DNA of 47,283 nt from Bacteroidaceae bacterium (GCA_017458585.1 JAFTAJ010000009.1:1-47283); one strand, 5' to 3'. Shown: positions 24,185 to 35,348, numbered from the stretch's first letter. Notes: generated by a model not told the origin, from the letters alone. A program made the numbers and translations.

Positions 24185-25129
24185 CTAAATCACCGTACTA
24201 AACGAGTCTACTACGCCGAGCAGGTGGTTGTCATCATCGCTGACGAGGACGCAGTGTATCTTGTTTTTGTTGAGTATGTTGTCGATGTCGGCTATCTTCA
24301 TGGCAGGGGGCACTGTCTTGGGGTTGCGTGTCATGACATCGCCTACGCGGAGGTGGAAGAAGTCGGCCTTGGAGTGCTGCATGGCACGGCGTATGTCACC
24401 GTCGGTGATGATACCTGTGATGCGTCCGTCGTCAATGGCTATGCAGATGCCAAGTCGTCCCTCGCTGACTATGCTGACTGCGTCAGGAAGAGGAGTGGCA
24501 GAGCTGACAACGGGCAGGTCTTTGGTATGCATCACGTCGCTGGCCTTGGTGAGGAGTCGCTTGCCGAGCATGCCACCCGGGTGGAACTGGGCGAAATCAA
24601 CATCTTTGAAGCCGCGCGCCTTGACAAGGCAGCAGGCAATGGCGTCACCCATGGCGAGGGTGGCAGTGGTAGATGAGGTGGGGGCAAGGTTGAGGGGATC
24701 GGCTTCGCGCTTGACGGCAATATTGAGATGGGCGGCAGAGTTCTGTGCAAGGAGTGACTTGGGGTTGCCGCTCATGCCAATGATGGGTATGTTGCGCTCA
24801 TGGAGCGAGGGCACGAGGCGTAGCAGCTCATCGGTGTAGCCGGAGTTGCTGATGGCTATCACTACGTCGTCGGAGCCTATCACACCGAGGTCGCCGTGGT
24901 AGAGGTCAAGGGGATTGACATAGTAGCTGGGTGTGCCGGTGCTACTGAGCGTGGCAGCTATCTTGGCTCCGATATGGCCACTCTTGCCTACGCCGGTGAT
25001 GAGTATCTTGCCCTTGCAGTCTAGTATTATATTGATGGCTTTGTCGAAGTCGGCGTCAAGCTGTGGGATGAGATCAAGCACGGCTTGAGCCTCGTCCTTG
25101 AAACATTGTATTGCGGTTGAGTTCCACAT
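24185..25129 (-). CDS. kdsD: Arabinose-5-phosphate isomerase (KdsD/KpsF)
   Basis: A 314-residue enzyme that converts ribulose 5-phosphate to arabinose 5-phosphate, the first step toward KDO in LPS. The SIS domain (about 30-190) contains ITGVGKSGHIGAKIAATLSSTG, HGDLGVI and the phosphate-binding ISNSGYTDELL. Two CBS domains follow (about 200-314; VMHTKDLP...GIITDGDIRRAM and VMTRNPKTVPP...LLGVVDSF). Length and domain order match KdsD/GutQ. It lies 84 bp downstream of kdsA on the same strand, a pathway-consistent pair, with a hairpin repeat in the gap. Confidence 0.93.
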   Translation of the reverse strand: MWNSTAIQCFKDEAQAVLDLIPQLDADFDKAINIILDCKGKILITGVGKSGHIGAKIAATLSSTGTPSYYVNPLDLYHGDLGVIGSDDVVIAISNSGYTDELLRLVPSLHERNIPIIGMSGNPKSLLAQNSAAHLNIAVKREADPLNLAPTSSTTATLAMGDAIACCLVKARGFKDVDFAQFHPGGMLGKRLLTKASDVMHTKDLPVVSSATPLPDAVSIVSEGRLGICIAIDDGRITGIITDGDIRRAMQHSKADFFHLRVGDVMTRNPKTVPPAMKIADIDNILNKNKIHCVLVSDDDNHLLGVVDSFSTVI

Positions 25130-25135
25130 AACGAA

Positions 25136-25216
25136 TTAGAAATTAGGAATTAGGAATGAGGAATTTGAAGTTAGAGAAGTTAACGCCCGCGAGCGGGCTA
25201 GGAGTTAAAGAAGTTA
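25136..25216. repeat. AATTAGGAAT repeats and hairpin repeat copy 2, between kdsA and kdsD
   Basis: AGGAATTA units (25136-25165) are followed by a copy of the hairpin repeat GCCCGC-GA-GCGGGC (25185-25198) with AGAAGTTA flanks, nearly identical to 3203-3238. The right edge supplies the kdsA stop codon (25214-25216, TAA on the minus strand). Confidence 0.75.
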
Positions 25217-25960
25217 GAGTAGGCTTTTAACTACATCCTCGAACTGATTGAGTGGTAGCATATTAGTGCCATCGCTAAGAGCTGTTGCTGGGTCAGGATG
25301 TATCTCAAAGAAGTAGCCAGTGGCACCAAAGGCTTTGGCGGCGAGTGCCATGGCTGGGATAAACTGTCGGTCACCGCCAGTGAAACCGTCGCCAGCTCCC
25401 GGACGCTGCACGGAGTGGGTGCAGTCCATGATAACGGTGGGGGTGAAGCGTAGCATCTCAGGAATGTTGCGGAAATCTACCACTAGATTGTTGTAGCCGA
25501 AACTGTTGCCACGCTCGGTGAGCCACACATCGGTAGCTCCGCTCTGGCGGGCTTTCTCCACGGGGTAGCGCATATCGCTGCCACTGAGGAATTGTGCCTT
25601 CTTGATATTGACGATGCGTCCTGTGCGGGCTGCAGCGACGAGTAGGTCGGTCTGGCGACAGAGGAAGGCTGGTATCTGCAATACATCGGCCACCTCACCG
25701 GCAGGCGCTGCTTGACAAGGTTCGTGGATGTCGGTAAGTATCCGTAGTCCGTACTTTTGCTTGAGATCGGCAAGCATCTGCAGTCCTTTGTCTAAGCCAG
25801 GGCCACGGAAAGATTGCAGGGAAGTGCGGTTGGCCTTGTCGAAGGATGACTTGAAGATGATGTCGAGGCTGTATTTCTTGTTCAGGCGCACCAGTTCTGC
25901 TGCCACGGTGTCCAATAGTTCTGCGCTCTCTATGACGCAGGGGCCAGCGATGAGAACCAT
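25214..25960 (-). CDS. kdsA: 3-deoxy-8-phosphooctulonate synthase (KdsA)
   Basis: A 248-residue enzyme that condenses phosphoenolpyruvate with arabinose 5-phosphate to make KDO 8-phosphate. Signatures present are IAGPCVIES, FKSSFDKANRTS, FRGPG, ILTDIHEP and TERGNSFGYNNLVVD. It is somewhat shorter than the E. coli enzyme (about 280 residues), as in other Bacteroidales. Together with kdsD it supplies KDO for LPS core. It lies 29 bp after the ABC-F gene and may share its transcript. Confidence 0.95.
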   Translation of the reverse strand: MVLIAGPCVIESAELLDTVAAELVRLNKKYSLDIIFKSSFDKANRTSLQSFRGPGLDKGLQMLADLKQKYGLRILTDIHEPCQAAPAGEVADVLQIPAFLCRQTDLLVAAARTGRIVNIKKAQFLSGSDMRYPVEKARQSGATDVWLTERGNSFGYNNLVVDFRNIPEMLRFTPTVIMDCTHSVQRPGAGDGFTGGDRQFIPAMALAAKAFGATGYFFEIHPDPATALSDGTNMLPLNQFEDVVKSLL

Positions 25961-25972
25961 AATATAAATTAG

Positions 25973-27633
<1,661 letters not shown>

Positions 27634-27641
27634 TCAGGCCG

Positions 27642-27649
27642 CAAAGTTA
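27642..27649 (-). promoter_or_regulatory. Promoter -7 element of the ABC-F gene
   Basis: On the minus strand TAACTTTG matches TAnnTTTG, about 36 bp before the ABC-F start. The upstream element is not clear. It is divergent from the element at 27693-27700. Confidence 0.6.
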
Positions 27650-27692
27650 CAAAAAAATCCAATATCATGCCCCTTGTTTGGATATTTGTTTG

Positions 27693-27700
27693 TACTTTTG
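27693..27700 (+). promoter_or_regulatory. Promoter -7 element of the FAH-like gene
   Basis: TACTTTTG matches TAnnTTTG; the transcript would start near 27707, only about 15 nt before the ATG at 27722. No TTTG at 19-21 bp upstream. Confidence 0.55.
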
Positions 27701-27721
27701 CGGTAAGAGAAGAGATGGATT

Positions 27722-28351
27722 ATGAAGATTATCGTAGCTGAAAACTCGCGCGCGAACAATAAATCGCGTGTTAGCGCGTTAGATATTATGCAGGCGTGTC
27801 CACGCATCTGGCTCAAGGCAGACTCAGCGCTGCTGACTCACGGCAAGCCGATGTTTAAGCCTGACTTCACTCAGGAGCTGAGTGCCGCGCCTTATCTGGC
27901 ACTGCGTATCAGCCGCATGGGCAAGAGTATTCCTGCCCGCTTTGCTCATAGATATTATGACGCTGTGGGGGTGGCTGTGGACTTTACTGCTGAGGATGTG
28001 CTGAGGCAGCTGCGCTCCGAGGGCGAGCCCTGGGACATGGCCAAGAGCTTCGACGGCTCGGTGTGCCTGGGGCAGTGGCTCGAGGAGTTAGGAATGAGGA
28101 GTGAGGAGTTAGGAGTTAATGAAATAAATCTCACACTTCTCATTGACGGCACGGAACAGAGCTCCTTGTTAATAAGTGACCTGAAGGCCGAGGCCGGCGA
28201 GATAATAGAGCAGGTGAGTGGCTTGTTTACCCTGAGGCAGGGCGACATACTGCTGATGGGCAACCATGAGCGGAAGCCTCTCGTGGAGATTGACAACCAC
28301 ATAGAGGGCGCGATTAACGGAAGGCTACTGACGAAGTTTAATGTGAAATAA
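27722..28351 (+). CDS. Fumarylacetoacetate hydrolase-fold protein lacking the metal ligands
   Basis: A 209-residue protein that aligns with the FAH family: KADSALLTHGKPMFKPDF, RFAHRYYDAVGVAVDFTAED, GEPWDMAKSFDGSVCLGQW, and the C-terminal GDILLMGNHERKPLVEIDN. In active family members the strand after the PDF segment carries a Glu-x-Glu pair that binds the metal; here the aligned residues appear to be Ala56 and Tyr58 in LSAAPYLALRI. The later Asp (VDFTAED) remains. The N-terminal strand is also diverged. It may be inactive, or have another role. A segment of GGAGTTAGGA repeats (28083-28119) is in frame. It is 22 bp upstream of porU. Confidence 0.7.
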   Translation: MKIIVAENSRANNKSRVSALDIMQACPRIWLKADSALLTHGKPMFKPDFTQELSAAPYLALRISRMGKSIPARFAHRYYDAVGVAVDFTAEDVLRQLRSEGEPWDMAKSFDGSVCLGQWLEELGMRSEELGVNEINLTLLIDGTEQSSLLISDLKAEAGEIIEQVSGLFTLRQGDILLMGNHERKPLVEIDNHIEGAINGRLLTKFNVK

Positions 28352-28373
28352 TCGTAAAGAATTAAGCAAATAT

Positions 28374-31300
28374 ATGAACAAGAGTGTTTTATACAAGGTG
28401 AGAAGGGCTACAGCTCTGGCGCTTGTGATGCTGGCAGCTTGTGTGGCTTGGGCTCAGAGCGACAATGTGTTTACGCATATCGACTGGAGGGGCGTTAGTC
28501 TCGACGGTGACCTGCCTGAGTTTTGTAAGACTATAGACCTCGGCCCCGACTATGTCAAGGATGGCTACGACGTGACGATAGAGTATCCCGAGTTTGCGGG
28601 GATGACTAAAGCTGAGGCTCAGTTGCTCAACGATGACGAGGGCGTAATAGGTGAGGACATCAAGGTGGAGACCTTCCTCGGTGTTAGTCGCAAGGTAGGT
28701 ATGCTCGACGTGAAGTTTGTGCCTATCGTGAAGCGAGAGGGCAAATACCTTAAGCTTCTAAGCTGCAAGATAAATGTTACTGAGCGTGGCAGTGCCAAGG
28801 CTCCCTTGTATGGCGGAGGACTGAAAGACACGCCTCCCATACTGACCGACGATACTCCTGGCTACAAAAGTCATTCTGTGCTTTCTACGGGCAAGTGGGT
28901 TAAGATTCGTGTCAGCAATGAGGGGGTGTATCAGCTTACTCCGAGTTTTCTCAGAAGCCTGGGCTTCAGCGATATGAGTAGGGTGAAGGTATATGGCTAC
29001 GGCGGCCGCATACAGAATGATGTGGTGAGCTATGGCTCCTACCTTAATAGCGACTATGACGATTTGGAGGAGGTGCCTCTCTATCGCCGCAGTGATGCTC
29101 TGTTGTTCTTTGCCGAGGGCACAGTGAGATGGGGCAACTGGGTGCTGGCCAATCCATCTGACGAACACGGACAATGCACGGCTACCCACTTGAACAACAC
29201 TTACTCGCGCTACTCATATTACTTTGTAACCGAGGGCGACAACCCGCTGCGTATGACCACGCTGACATCGCCGGAGACGACCAGCCAGACAATCACCACA
29301 TATCCTGAGCATGTCATTTTTGACAAGGACGAGTACAGCTGGTTCACTGGGGGCAGCACATTTTATGAGGACTATGATTTTGCCAATGGCAACGACCGTA
29401 CCATCAATATCAGCACACCCGATGTTGACAACAGTTATGTTACGACGATGAGTGTGACCATTTCGTCAAAATCCACGAAGATAACCAATTCTCAATATTA
29501 TTTCAATAGCAAGAGTCTGGGTAGCATCACGATGGGCTCGTTGACCAATGAGTTTGACAAGGCTACCACCGGCAAGCGTGACTTCCAGCTCACCAATCTT
29601 ACAGCCACTAATGCGCTGAGGATAACCACCACGGCAGGGCAGAGTGCACGCTTGGACTATGTGAAGCTGTGCTATCGCCGTAAACTGAAGATGATGAACG
29701 ATGCAATGGTGTTTAGCCACTACAGCACACGACCTTCTACGATGAAACTGGAGGGAGCCACCGATAATACTCAGGTGTGGCGACTGGGTTATCCCGGTAA
29801 TCCCGTGGCTCATGTAGAGGGTACTCTGAGCGGCAGCACGCTTACATTCAATGTCGAGAATCCTACCCTGCGTTATGTGGCAGTAAATGTAAACGCTGCC
29901 TTCCCCACACCGGAGAGCGCGGGTACTATCGTGAATCAAGACCTGCATGCCGACTCACTGGCAGACATGGTTATCATCATTCCTGAGAGCGGCAAGCTGA
30001 GGGAGCAGGCCGAGAGGCTGGCAAATATCCACCGCAGCCACGACTCGCTGAGGGTAAAGATTGTCAGGGCTGACGAGCTGTACAACGAGTTCTCATCGGG
30101 CACTCCTGATGCCGGAGCCTATAAGCGTTATCTCAAGATGCTCTACGACCGCAATACCGCACCTGACCTGCCTAAATATCTGCTGCTGTTTGGTAGCGGA
30201 GTGTGGGACAACCGTTGCCTCACTGAGGCATGTCGCCGCCTCGACCCGCGTGACCTGCTGCTGTGCTATGAAAGCGAGGCATCTGTGAGCGAGATCAGTT
30301 GCTATGTATCCGACGACTACTTTGGTTTTCTTGACGATGGAGAGGGCGGCAATATACGCTACGACAAGATTGACGTCGGCATCGGACGCCTGCCAGTGAA
30401 GACCGCCGACAAAGCCAAGATACTGGTGGACAAGATTGAGAAGTATATTGCCAACAAAACTCCTGGCAGTTGGAAAAACACCGTATGCTTTATGGCCGAC
30501 GACGGCGACAAGCAGAAGCACATGATAGGTGCTGAGAGCGTGGTGCAGAATGTGGAGCTGAAATATCCCAATCTTAAGGTGGACCGCATCTACTGGGACA
30601 CTTTCACCCGAGTGGCAACAGCTACGGGCTTCACCTATCCTCAGGTGGAGAGCACCATCAACACTGTGATGAACAAAGGCGCATTGCTTATGAATTACAC
30701 TGGTCATGGTGCACCATACTGCATCTCGAAGGAGATGGTACTGAAGACGGAGGACTTCAAGACCTTTGCCAACGCCAAGGTGCCAATGTGGGTGGTGGCC
30801 TCGTGCGAGATTTTGCCCTACGACCGTGAGGAGGAAAGCATCGGCAGCGAGAGTATGCTCAACCCCAATGGTGCAGCAATAGCATTTATGAGTTCGGCTC
30901 GTGCTGTGTATAGCACCCAGAACAGCTACATCAACAACTACTACATCTATTATCTTTTTGGCAAGGAGAATGGCAAGCGCAACACCATCGGCGATGCCAT
31001 GCGATTGGCCAAGGTGAACCTCGTGAGCGCTATGGATGGCGAGATAATTTCTGCTCGTGACTATAGCGAAAACAAACTGAAGTATGCCCTTATCGGTGAC
31101 CCTGCCATGACACTGACTATGCCTACGCAGACAGTCGTGCTTGACAGTATCAACGGCGTATCTCTCAAGAGTGGCAGACTGCCTAACCTCAGCGCTGGCA
31201 GCAAGGCTCGCTTTGCCGGACATGTCGAGGATGAGGACGGCAACCGCCTGCCAGACTTCAACGGCCGTGTGACGGCTACGCTCTACGATAGTCAGGACAC

Positions 31301-32219
31301 CGTCACCTGCCGCAACAATACTAATGAAGATGTGGAGCCGCTCACCTACTACAGCTACGACCACATGCTGTTTGAGAGCAATGATTCTGTTAGGGGCGGC
31401 AACTTCAACATGGTGATGCCCATTCCTCTTGACATCAAGTACACCAACGGCGAGGGAATGGTCAAGCTCTATGCAGTCAACTCCGACCTCTCGCTTGAGG
31501 CCAATGGCACCGACAAGCGCTTTACTGTCGGAGGCACCAGTGGCAGTATGACACCGAGCACCGAGGGACCGAAGATTTATGTCTACCTCAACAACCCTGA
31601 TTTCAAGAACGGTGAAACTGTTAATACTACGCCTTACTTCTACGCCAATCTGTCTGACTCCGACGGCATCAATATCACTGGCAATGGGGTAGGCCACGAC
31701 CTGGAGCTTATTATCGATGGCAGAGAGGCGACATCTTATATCCTCAATCCTTATTTTGAGAATGACTTTGGCAGCTACACCAGCGGCAAGGTGTCGTTTA
31801 TGATTCCCGAGCTGTCCGACGGCGACCATCACCTATACTTCCGCGCATGGGATGTGAAGAACAACTCGTCGGCTGTTTCGCTCGACTTTACCGTGGACGC
31901 CAGCATGAGGCCCCAACTCACCTCGGTGGCTCTGAGCGACAACCCCGCACGCACCTCAACTACATTCCTGATAACCTACGATCGCCCCAACACCGAGACC
32001 ACCTTCACTATCGATGTGTATAACCTCTACGGTCAGAAAGTGTGGACGCACACCGAACGCACCGCCACTCCTACTGGCTACCACACCATCAAATGGGACC
32101 TCGCGTCCAACAACGGGATAGCTCTGCAGGGTGGCCTGTATGTGTATAAAGTTACCATTAGTTGCAAAGACAGCAAAGAAAGCACTAAAAAACAAAAATT
32201 AATAATCCATAGGCAATAA
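28374..32219 (+). CDS. porU: Type IX secretion system sortase PorU
   Basis: A 1281-residue exported protein with a gingipain-type C25 protease domain. The signal peptide region ends near ACVAWAQS. The catalytic His778 is in NYTGHGAP and Cys811 in VVASCEILPYD. The C-terminal 70 residues (FTIDVYNLYGQKVW...GGLYVYKVTI) form a T9SS-type CTD-like fold. PorU cleaves the C-terminal signal of T9SS cargo and attaches the mature protein to A-LPS on the cell surface, working in a complex with PorV. It is followed 45 bp later by porV, the typical pairing, and the length matches known PorU proteins (about 1150-1300). Confidence 0.93.
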   Translation: MNKSVLYKVRRATALALVMLAACVAWAQSDNVFTHIDWRGVSLDGDLPEFCKTIDLGPDYVKDGYDVTIEYPEFAGMTKAEAQLLNDDEGVIGEDIKVETFLGVSRKVGMLDVKFVPIVKREGKYLKLLSCKINVTERGSAKAPLYGGGLKDTPPILTDDTPGYKSHSVLSTGKWVKIRVSNEGVYQLTPSFLRSLGFSDMSRVKVYGYGGRIQNDVVSYGSYLNSDYDDLEEVPLYRRSDALLFFAEGTVRWGNWVLANPSDEHGQCTATHLNNTYSRYSYYFVTEGDNPLRMTTLTSPETTSQTITTYPEHVIFDKDEYSWFTGGSTFYEDYDFANGNDRTINISTPDVDNSYVTTMSVTISSKSTKITNSQYYFNSKSLGSITMGSLTNEFDKATTGKRDFQLTNLTATNALRITTTAGQSARLDYVKLCYRRKLKMMNDAMVFSHYSTRPSTMKLEGATDNTQVWRLGYPGNPVAHVEGTLSGSTLTFNVENPTLRYVAVNVNAAFPTPESAGTIVNQDLHADSLADMVIIIPESGKLREQAERLANIHRSHDSLRVKIVRADELYNEFSSGTPDAGAYKRYLKMLYDRNTAPDLPKYLLLFGSGVWDNRCLTEACRRLDPRDLLLCYESEASVSEISCYVSDDYFGFLDDGEGGNIRYDKIDVGIGRLPVKTADKAKILVDKIEKYIANKTPGSWKNTVCFMADDGDKQKHMIGAESVVQNVELKYPNLKVDRIYWDTFTRVATATGFTYPQVESTINTVMNKGALLMNYTGHGAPYCISKEMVLKTEDFKTFANAKVPMWVVASCEILPYDREEESIGSESMLNPNGAAIAFMSSARAVYSTQNSYINNYYIYYLFGKENGKRNTIGDAMRLAKVNLVSAMDGEIISARDYSENKLKYALIGDPAMTLTMPTQTVVLDSINGVSLKSGRLPNLSAGSKARFAGHVEDEDGNRLPDFNGRVTATLYDSQDTVTCRNNTNEDVEPLTYYSYDHMLFESNDSVRGGNFNMVMPIPLDIKYTNGEGMVKLYAVNSDLSLEANGTDKRFTVGGTSGSMTPSTEGPKIYVYLNNPDFKNGETVNTTPYFYANLSDSDGINITGNGVGHDLELIIDGREATSYILNPYFENDFGSYTSGKVSFMIPELSDGDHHLYFRAWDVKNNSSAVSLDFTVDASMRPQLTSVALSDNPARTSTTFLITYDRPNTETTFTIDVYNLYGQKVWTHTERTATPTGYHTIKWDLASNNGIALQGGLYVYKVTISCKDSKESTKKQKLIIHRQ

Positions 32220-32264
32220 ACAGCAATTTTTGGAGTTTATAAATTACACCATATAATTATATCT

Positions 32265-33470
32265 ATGAAGAAACTGACTTATGCGCTCTCAGCGCTGATG
32301 TTACTAATCTCTGCAAGCAGTCGCGCAGAGGATATCAAAGAAAAGTTCAACCCTGTGCAGACAGCTGTGGTGTCGCAGAGCATTGCTCCCGATGCACGAG
32401 CTGGCGGTATGGGTGATATAGGTGCCGCCACTGAGGCGGACATCAACTCGCAGGCATGGAATGCTGCCAAGTATCCGTTTGCTATCTCCAAAGGTGGCGT
32501 AGCTATTAACTATACCCCCTGGTTGCGCCAGTTGGTCAACGATATTGACCTTGCATACATGGCTGGCTACTATCGTCTGGGCGACTATCAGGCAATCAGT
32601 GGTTCACTGCGCTATTTCTCGCTAGGTGATGTACTTGTCAACGGTATGGAAAACACTACCATCAAGCCTTATGAGCTTGCCGTTGATGCAGCCTACAGCC
32701 GTATGCTGAGCGAGAAATTTGCCGCTGCCGTAACCTTCCGCTATATCTACTCCGACCTTAGCGGAAAGACCGACGATGGCTCAAAGCCGGGTTCTGCATT
32801 TGCTGCAGACCTTGCCGCCTATTATAATACATATCTCAATGTAGGTAGTCGCGAGTGTCAGTTGAGCATTGGTGGTGGTATATTCAACCTCGGTAGTAAA
32901 ATCAACTACGGCGACGATTACTCCTATTTCATTCCTACCACACTGCGACTGGGCTTCAACTACACTGTGCCTATCAATGAGTTCAACCGCATCTCCTTTG
33001 CAGCTGATGCCAACAAGTTGCTCGTGCCTACTTATCCTACTGACGCACAGTGCGCCAAGAAGCTTGGTTACGAAACCACCGACGGTCAAGACCATACTGC
33101 CGAGTATCAGCAGTATCGTGAGGAGCACTACTACAACATATCCTCCATCTCCGGCGTGTTTAAGAGTTTCAACGATGCCCCCAACGGCTTCTCTGAGGAA
33201 CTCGAGGAGATACAGTGGTCGCTCGGTATGGAGTATGTGTACAACGACAAATTCGCTCTCCGCGCCGGTTATCACCACGAGGCTGACACTAAGGGCGGAC
33301 GCAAATACTTCACCGTGGGTGCTGGTTTCAAAATGAGCGTGTTCTCTATTGACGCGGGCTATGTAATCTCTACTGCGGCCGCCAATCCTCTCGACCAGAC
33401 ACTGCGTGTGTCACTGGGCTTTGACCTCGACGGCATACAGGACCTCTTTAACCGTGGGCGTCGTCGCTAA
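32265..33470 (+). CDS. porV: Type IX secretion system outer-membrane protein PorV
   Basis: A 401-residue FadL-fold outer-membrane protein with signal peptide MKKLTYALSALMLLISASSRA. The family segment SIAPDARAGGMGDIGAATEADINSQAWNAAKYPF is distinctive of PorV (LptO), and the C-terminus forms a barrel strand ending in a basic tail (DLFNRGRRR). PorV shuttles cargo from the translocon to PorU. The porU-porV order and close spacing support the call. Confidence 0.93.
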   Translation: MKKLTYALSALMLLISASSRAEDIKEKFNPVQTAVVSQSIAPDARAGGMGDIGAATEADINSQAWNAAKYPFAISKGGVAINYTPWLRQLVNDIDLAYMAGYYRLGDYQAISGSLRYFSLGDVLVNGMENTTIKPYELAVDAAYSRMLSEKFAAAVTFRYIYSDLSGKTDDGSKPGSAFAADLAAYYNTYLNVGSRECQLSIGGGIFNLGSKINYGDDYSYFIPTTLRLGFNYTVPINEFNRISFAADANKLLVPTYPTDAQCAKKLGYETTDGQDHTAEYQQYREEHYYNISSISGVFKSFNDAPNGFSEELEEIQWSLGMEYVYNDKFALRAGYHHEADTKGGRKYFTVGAGFKMSVFSIDAGYVISTAAANPLDQTLRVSLGFDLDGIQDLFNRGRRR

Positions 33471-33502
33471 TTTCTCATTCCTGATTTCTAATTTCTCATT
33501 CA

Positions 33503-33973
33503 ATGAGAGTCGGCTTTGGGTATGATGTACACCGCATTGTGACTGACCGCGAGCTATGGCTTGGAGGCGTCAAGATACCCGCAGACTTTGGCCTGCAGGG
33601 TCATAGCGATGCCGATGTACTTATCCATGCTATATGCGATGCACTCTTGGGTGCGGCCTGTCTGCGCGACATAGGCTATCATTTTCCCGACACCGATCCG
33701 CAGTATAAAGGTATCGACAGCAAGCGTCTCCTGGCAGAGGTGGTAAGCCTGCTGCGCGAGCATGGCTACACCGTGGGCAACATAGACTCCACCATCATCT
33801 GCGAGCAACCGAAAATCAATCCTCATATTCCCGAGATGCAGGCATGCCTTGCAGAGATAATGCAGGTGCCTATGGACAGAGTCTCCATCAAGGCCACCAC
33901 CACAGAACACCTGGGCTTCACTGGTCGCGGCGAGGGCATTGCCGCCCAGGCTGTGGCATTGATTAATTCCTAA
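33503..33973 (+). CDS. ispF: 2-C-methyl-D-erythritol 2,4-cyclodiphosphate synthase
   Basis: A 156-residue trimeric enzyme of the non-mevalonate (MEP) isoprenoid pathway. The zinc ligands are in GYDVHRI (Asp, His) and in HSDADVLIHAICDALLGAA (His). DSTIICEQPKINPH and KATTTEHLGFTGRGEGIAAQAVALI complete the family pattern. Length is standard. Other MEP genes are not adjacent. The spacer from porV contains CTCATTC/TAATTTC repeats. Confidence 0.96.
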   Translation: MRVGFGYDVHRIVTDRELWLGGVKIPADFGLQGHSDADVLIHAICDALLGAACLRDIGYHFPDTDPQYKGIDSKRLLAEVVSLLREHGYTVGNIDSTIICEQPKINPHIPEMQACLAEIMQVPMDRVSIKATTTEHLGFTGRGEGIAAQAVALINS

Positions 33974-34044
33974 TTCCTAATTCCTAAATCCTAACTCCTA
34001 ATTCCTAAAAAACCTCTAACCTATAACCTTTTATATCCTAATTA
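33966..34044. repeat. CTAATTC repeats between ispF and the aquaporin gene
   Basis: Six to seven CTAATTC/CTAACTC units, then CTATAACC-type units. They start at the last ispF codons (the stop lies inside) and end close to the aquaporin ATG. Confidence 0.8.
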
Positions 34045-34046
34045 CA

Positions 34047-34742
34047 ATGAAAAAGTATTTAGCTGAAATGGTGGGTACATTCGTTTTGACCCTCCTTGGC
34101 TGCGGCACTGCCGTAAGTCTTAACTGCGGCTTAGACACCGCATCTGTTGTCGGCACTGCCATGGCATTTGGCCTTGCCGTTGTAGCGATGGCCTACACCA
34201 TCGGTGGCGTAAGCGGTTGCCATATCAACCCCGCTATCACCGTGGGCTGCCTCCTCTCCAAGCGTATCAGTGTTAAGGACGCTGTGGGCTACATCGTGTT
34301 CCAGGTAATCGGCGCTATCATCGCCGCTGCTGTCCTCTACGCTATCACCAGCGTCACTACTACTGAGTTTGGCGGCACTCTCACCGGTGCCAACAGCTGT
34401 GCAGGTGCTGGCAGTCAGATGGCTGGCTTCATCGTTGAGGCTGTGCTCACCTTCATCTTTGTGCTCGTAGTGCTCGGCACCACCGACAGCAAGAAGGGTG
34501 CTGGCCAGTTTGCAGGCCTCGCTATTGGTCTCAGCCTTGTGCTTATCCACCTTGTGGGCATCCACTACACCGGTACTTCGGTCAATCCCGCTCGTTCTAT
34601 CGGTCCCGCTATCTTCGAGGGTGGCCAGGCTGTGACAGACCTCTGGGTATTCATCGTAGCTCCAATCGTAGGCGCTATCGTAGCTGCCATCGTTTGGTGC
34701 ATCATCGGCACTTGCTGCTGCAAGGACGAGTGCGAGAAGTAA
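34047..34742 (+). CDS. aqpZ: Aquaporin (MIP family, AqpZ-like)
   Basis: A 231-residue six-helix channel. The two NPA boxes are INPAITV (first) and [12 protein letters not shown] (second). The His in [23 protein letters not shown], together with the Arg after the second NPA and the small residue between, gives a water-selective, AqpZ-type filter rather than the wider glycerol-facilitator type. It ends CCCKDECEK, a short Cys-rich tail I do not recognise from AqpZ. Rubrerythrin follows 37 bp later across TTCAATT repeats. An osmotic or oxidative-stress role is an inference only. Confidence 0.92.
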   Translation: MKKYLAEMVGTFVLTLLGCGTAVSLNCGLDTASVVGTAMAFGLAVVAMAYTIGGVSGCHINPAITVGCLLSKRISVKDAVGYIVFQVIGAIIAAAVLYAITSVTTTEFGGTLTGANSCAGAGSQMAGFIVEAVLTFIFVLVVLGTTDSKKGAGQFAGLAIGLSLVLIHLVGIHYTGTSVNPARSIGPAIFEGGQAVTDLWVFIVAPIVGAIVAAIVWCIIGTCCCKDECEK

Positions 34743-34776
34743 TCCTTCAATTTTTCAATTCTTCAATCCTTTAATT
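34743..34776. repeat. TTCAATT repeats between aqpZ and rubrerythrin
   Basis: Three to four TTCAATTYTTCAA-type units fill the 37-bp gap and end four bases before the rubrerythrin ATG. Confidence 0.8.
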
Positions 34777-34779
34777 CTT

Positions 34780-35322
34780 ATGAAAAATCTTAAGGGTACA
34801 AAGACTGAGCAAAACCTGATGACCGCTTTCGCCGGTGAGTCACAGGCTCGCAATAAGTACACCTACTATGCCTCCAAGGCTAAGAAGGACGGCTATGTGC
34901 AGATTGCCAATCTCTTTGAGGAGACTGCTGCTAATGAGAAGGAGCATGCCAAGATATGGTTTAAGCTCCTCCACGGCGGAGGCATACCCTCCACTGAGGA
35001 GAATCTCAAGGATGCTGCTGCAGGTGAGAACTATGAGTGGACAGATATGTACGCTCAGTTTGCTCGTGAGGCTCGCGAGGAGGGATTCGATGACATAGCC
35101 GACAAGTTTGAGATGGTAGGTGCCATCGAGAAGCATCACGAGGAGCGTTATCTCAAGCTGCTCGACAACCTGCAGAAGAAAGTTGTCTTCACCAAGGACG
35201 GCGACTGCATATGGCAGTGCTCCAACTGCGGCCATATCGTAGTAGGCAAGCAGGCTCCCGAGATCTGCCCAGTGTGTGACCATCCGCAGAGCTTCTTCCA
35301 GCTGTTGGCTCAGAACTATTGA
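34780..35322 (+). CDS. rbr: Rubrerythrin
   Basis: A 180-residue peroxide-scavenging protein of anaerobes. The ferritin-like diiron domain carries [11 protein letters not shown] and ANEKEHAK in the first helix pair and [11 protein letters not shown] in the second. A C-terminal rubredoxin domain has CSNCGH and CPVCDHP that bind one iron. Length and domain order are typical. It reduces hydrogen peroxide using electrons from NADH oxidoreductases. A clear terminator follows. Confidence 0.95.
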   Translation: MKNLKGTKTEQNLMTAFAGESQARNKYTYYASKAKKDGYVQIANLFEETAANEKEHAKIWFKLLHGGGIPSTEENLKDAAAGENYEWTDMYAQFAREAREEGFDDIADKFEMVGAIEKHHEERYLKLLDNLQKKVVFTKDGDCIWQCSNCGHIVVGKQAPEICPVCDHPQSFFQLLAQNY

Positions 35323-35348
35323 TGCCGCAGCCCGACAACCAGACACTA

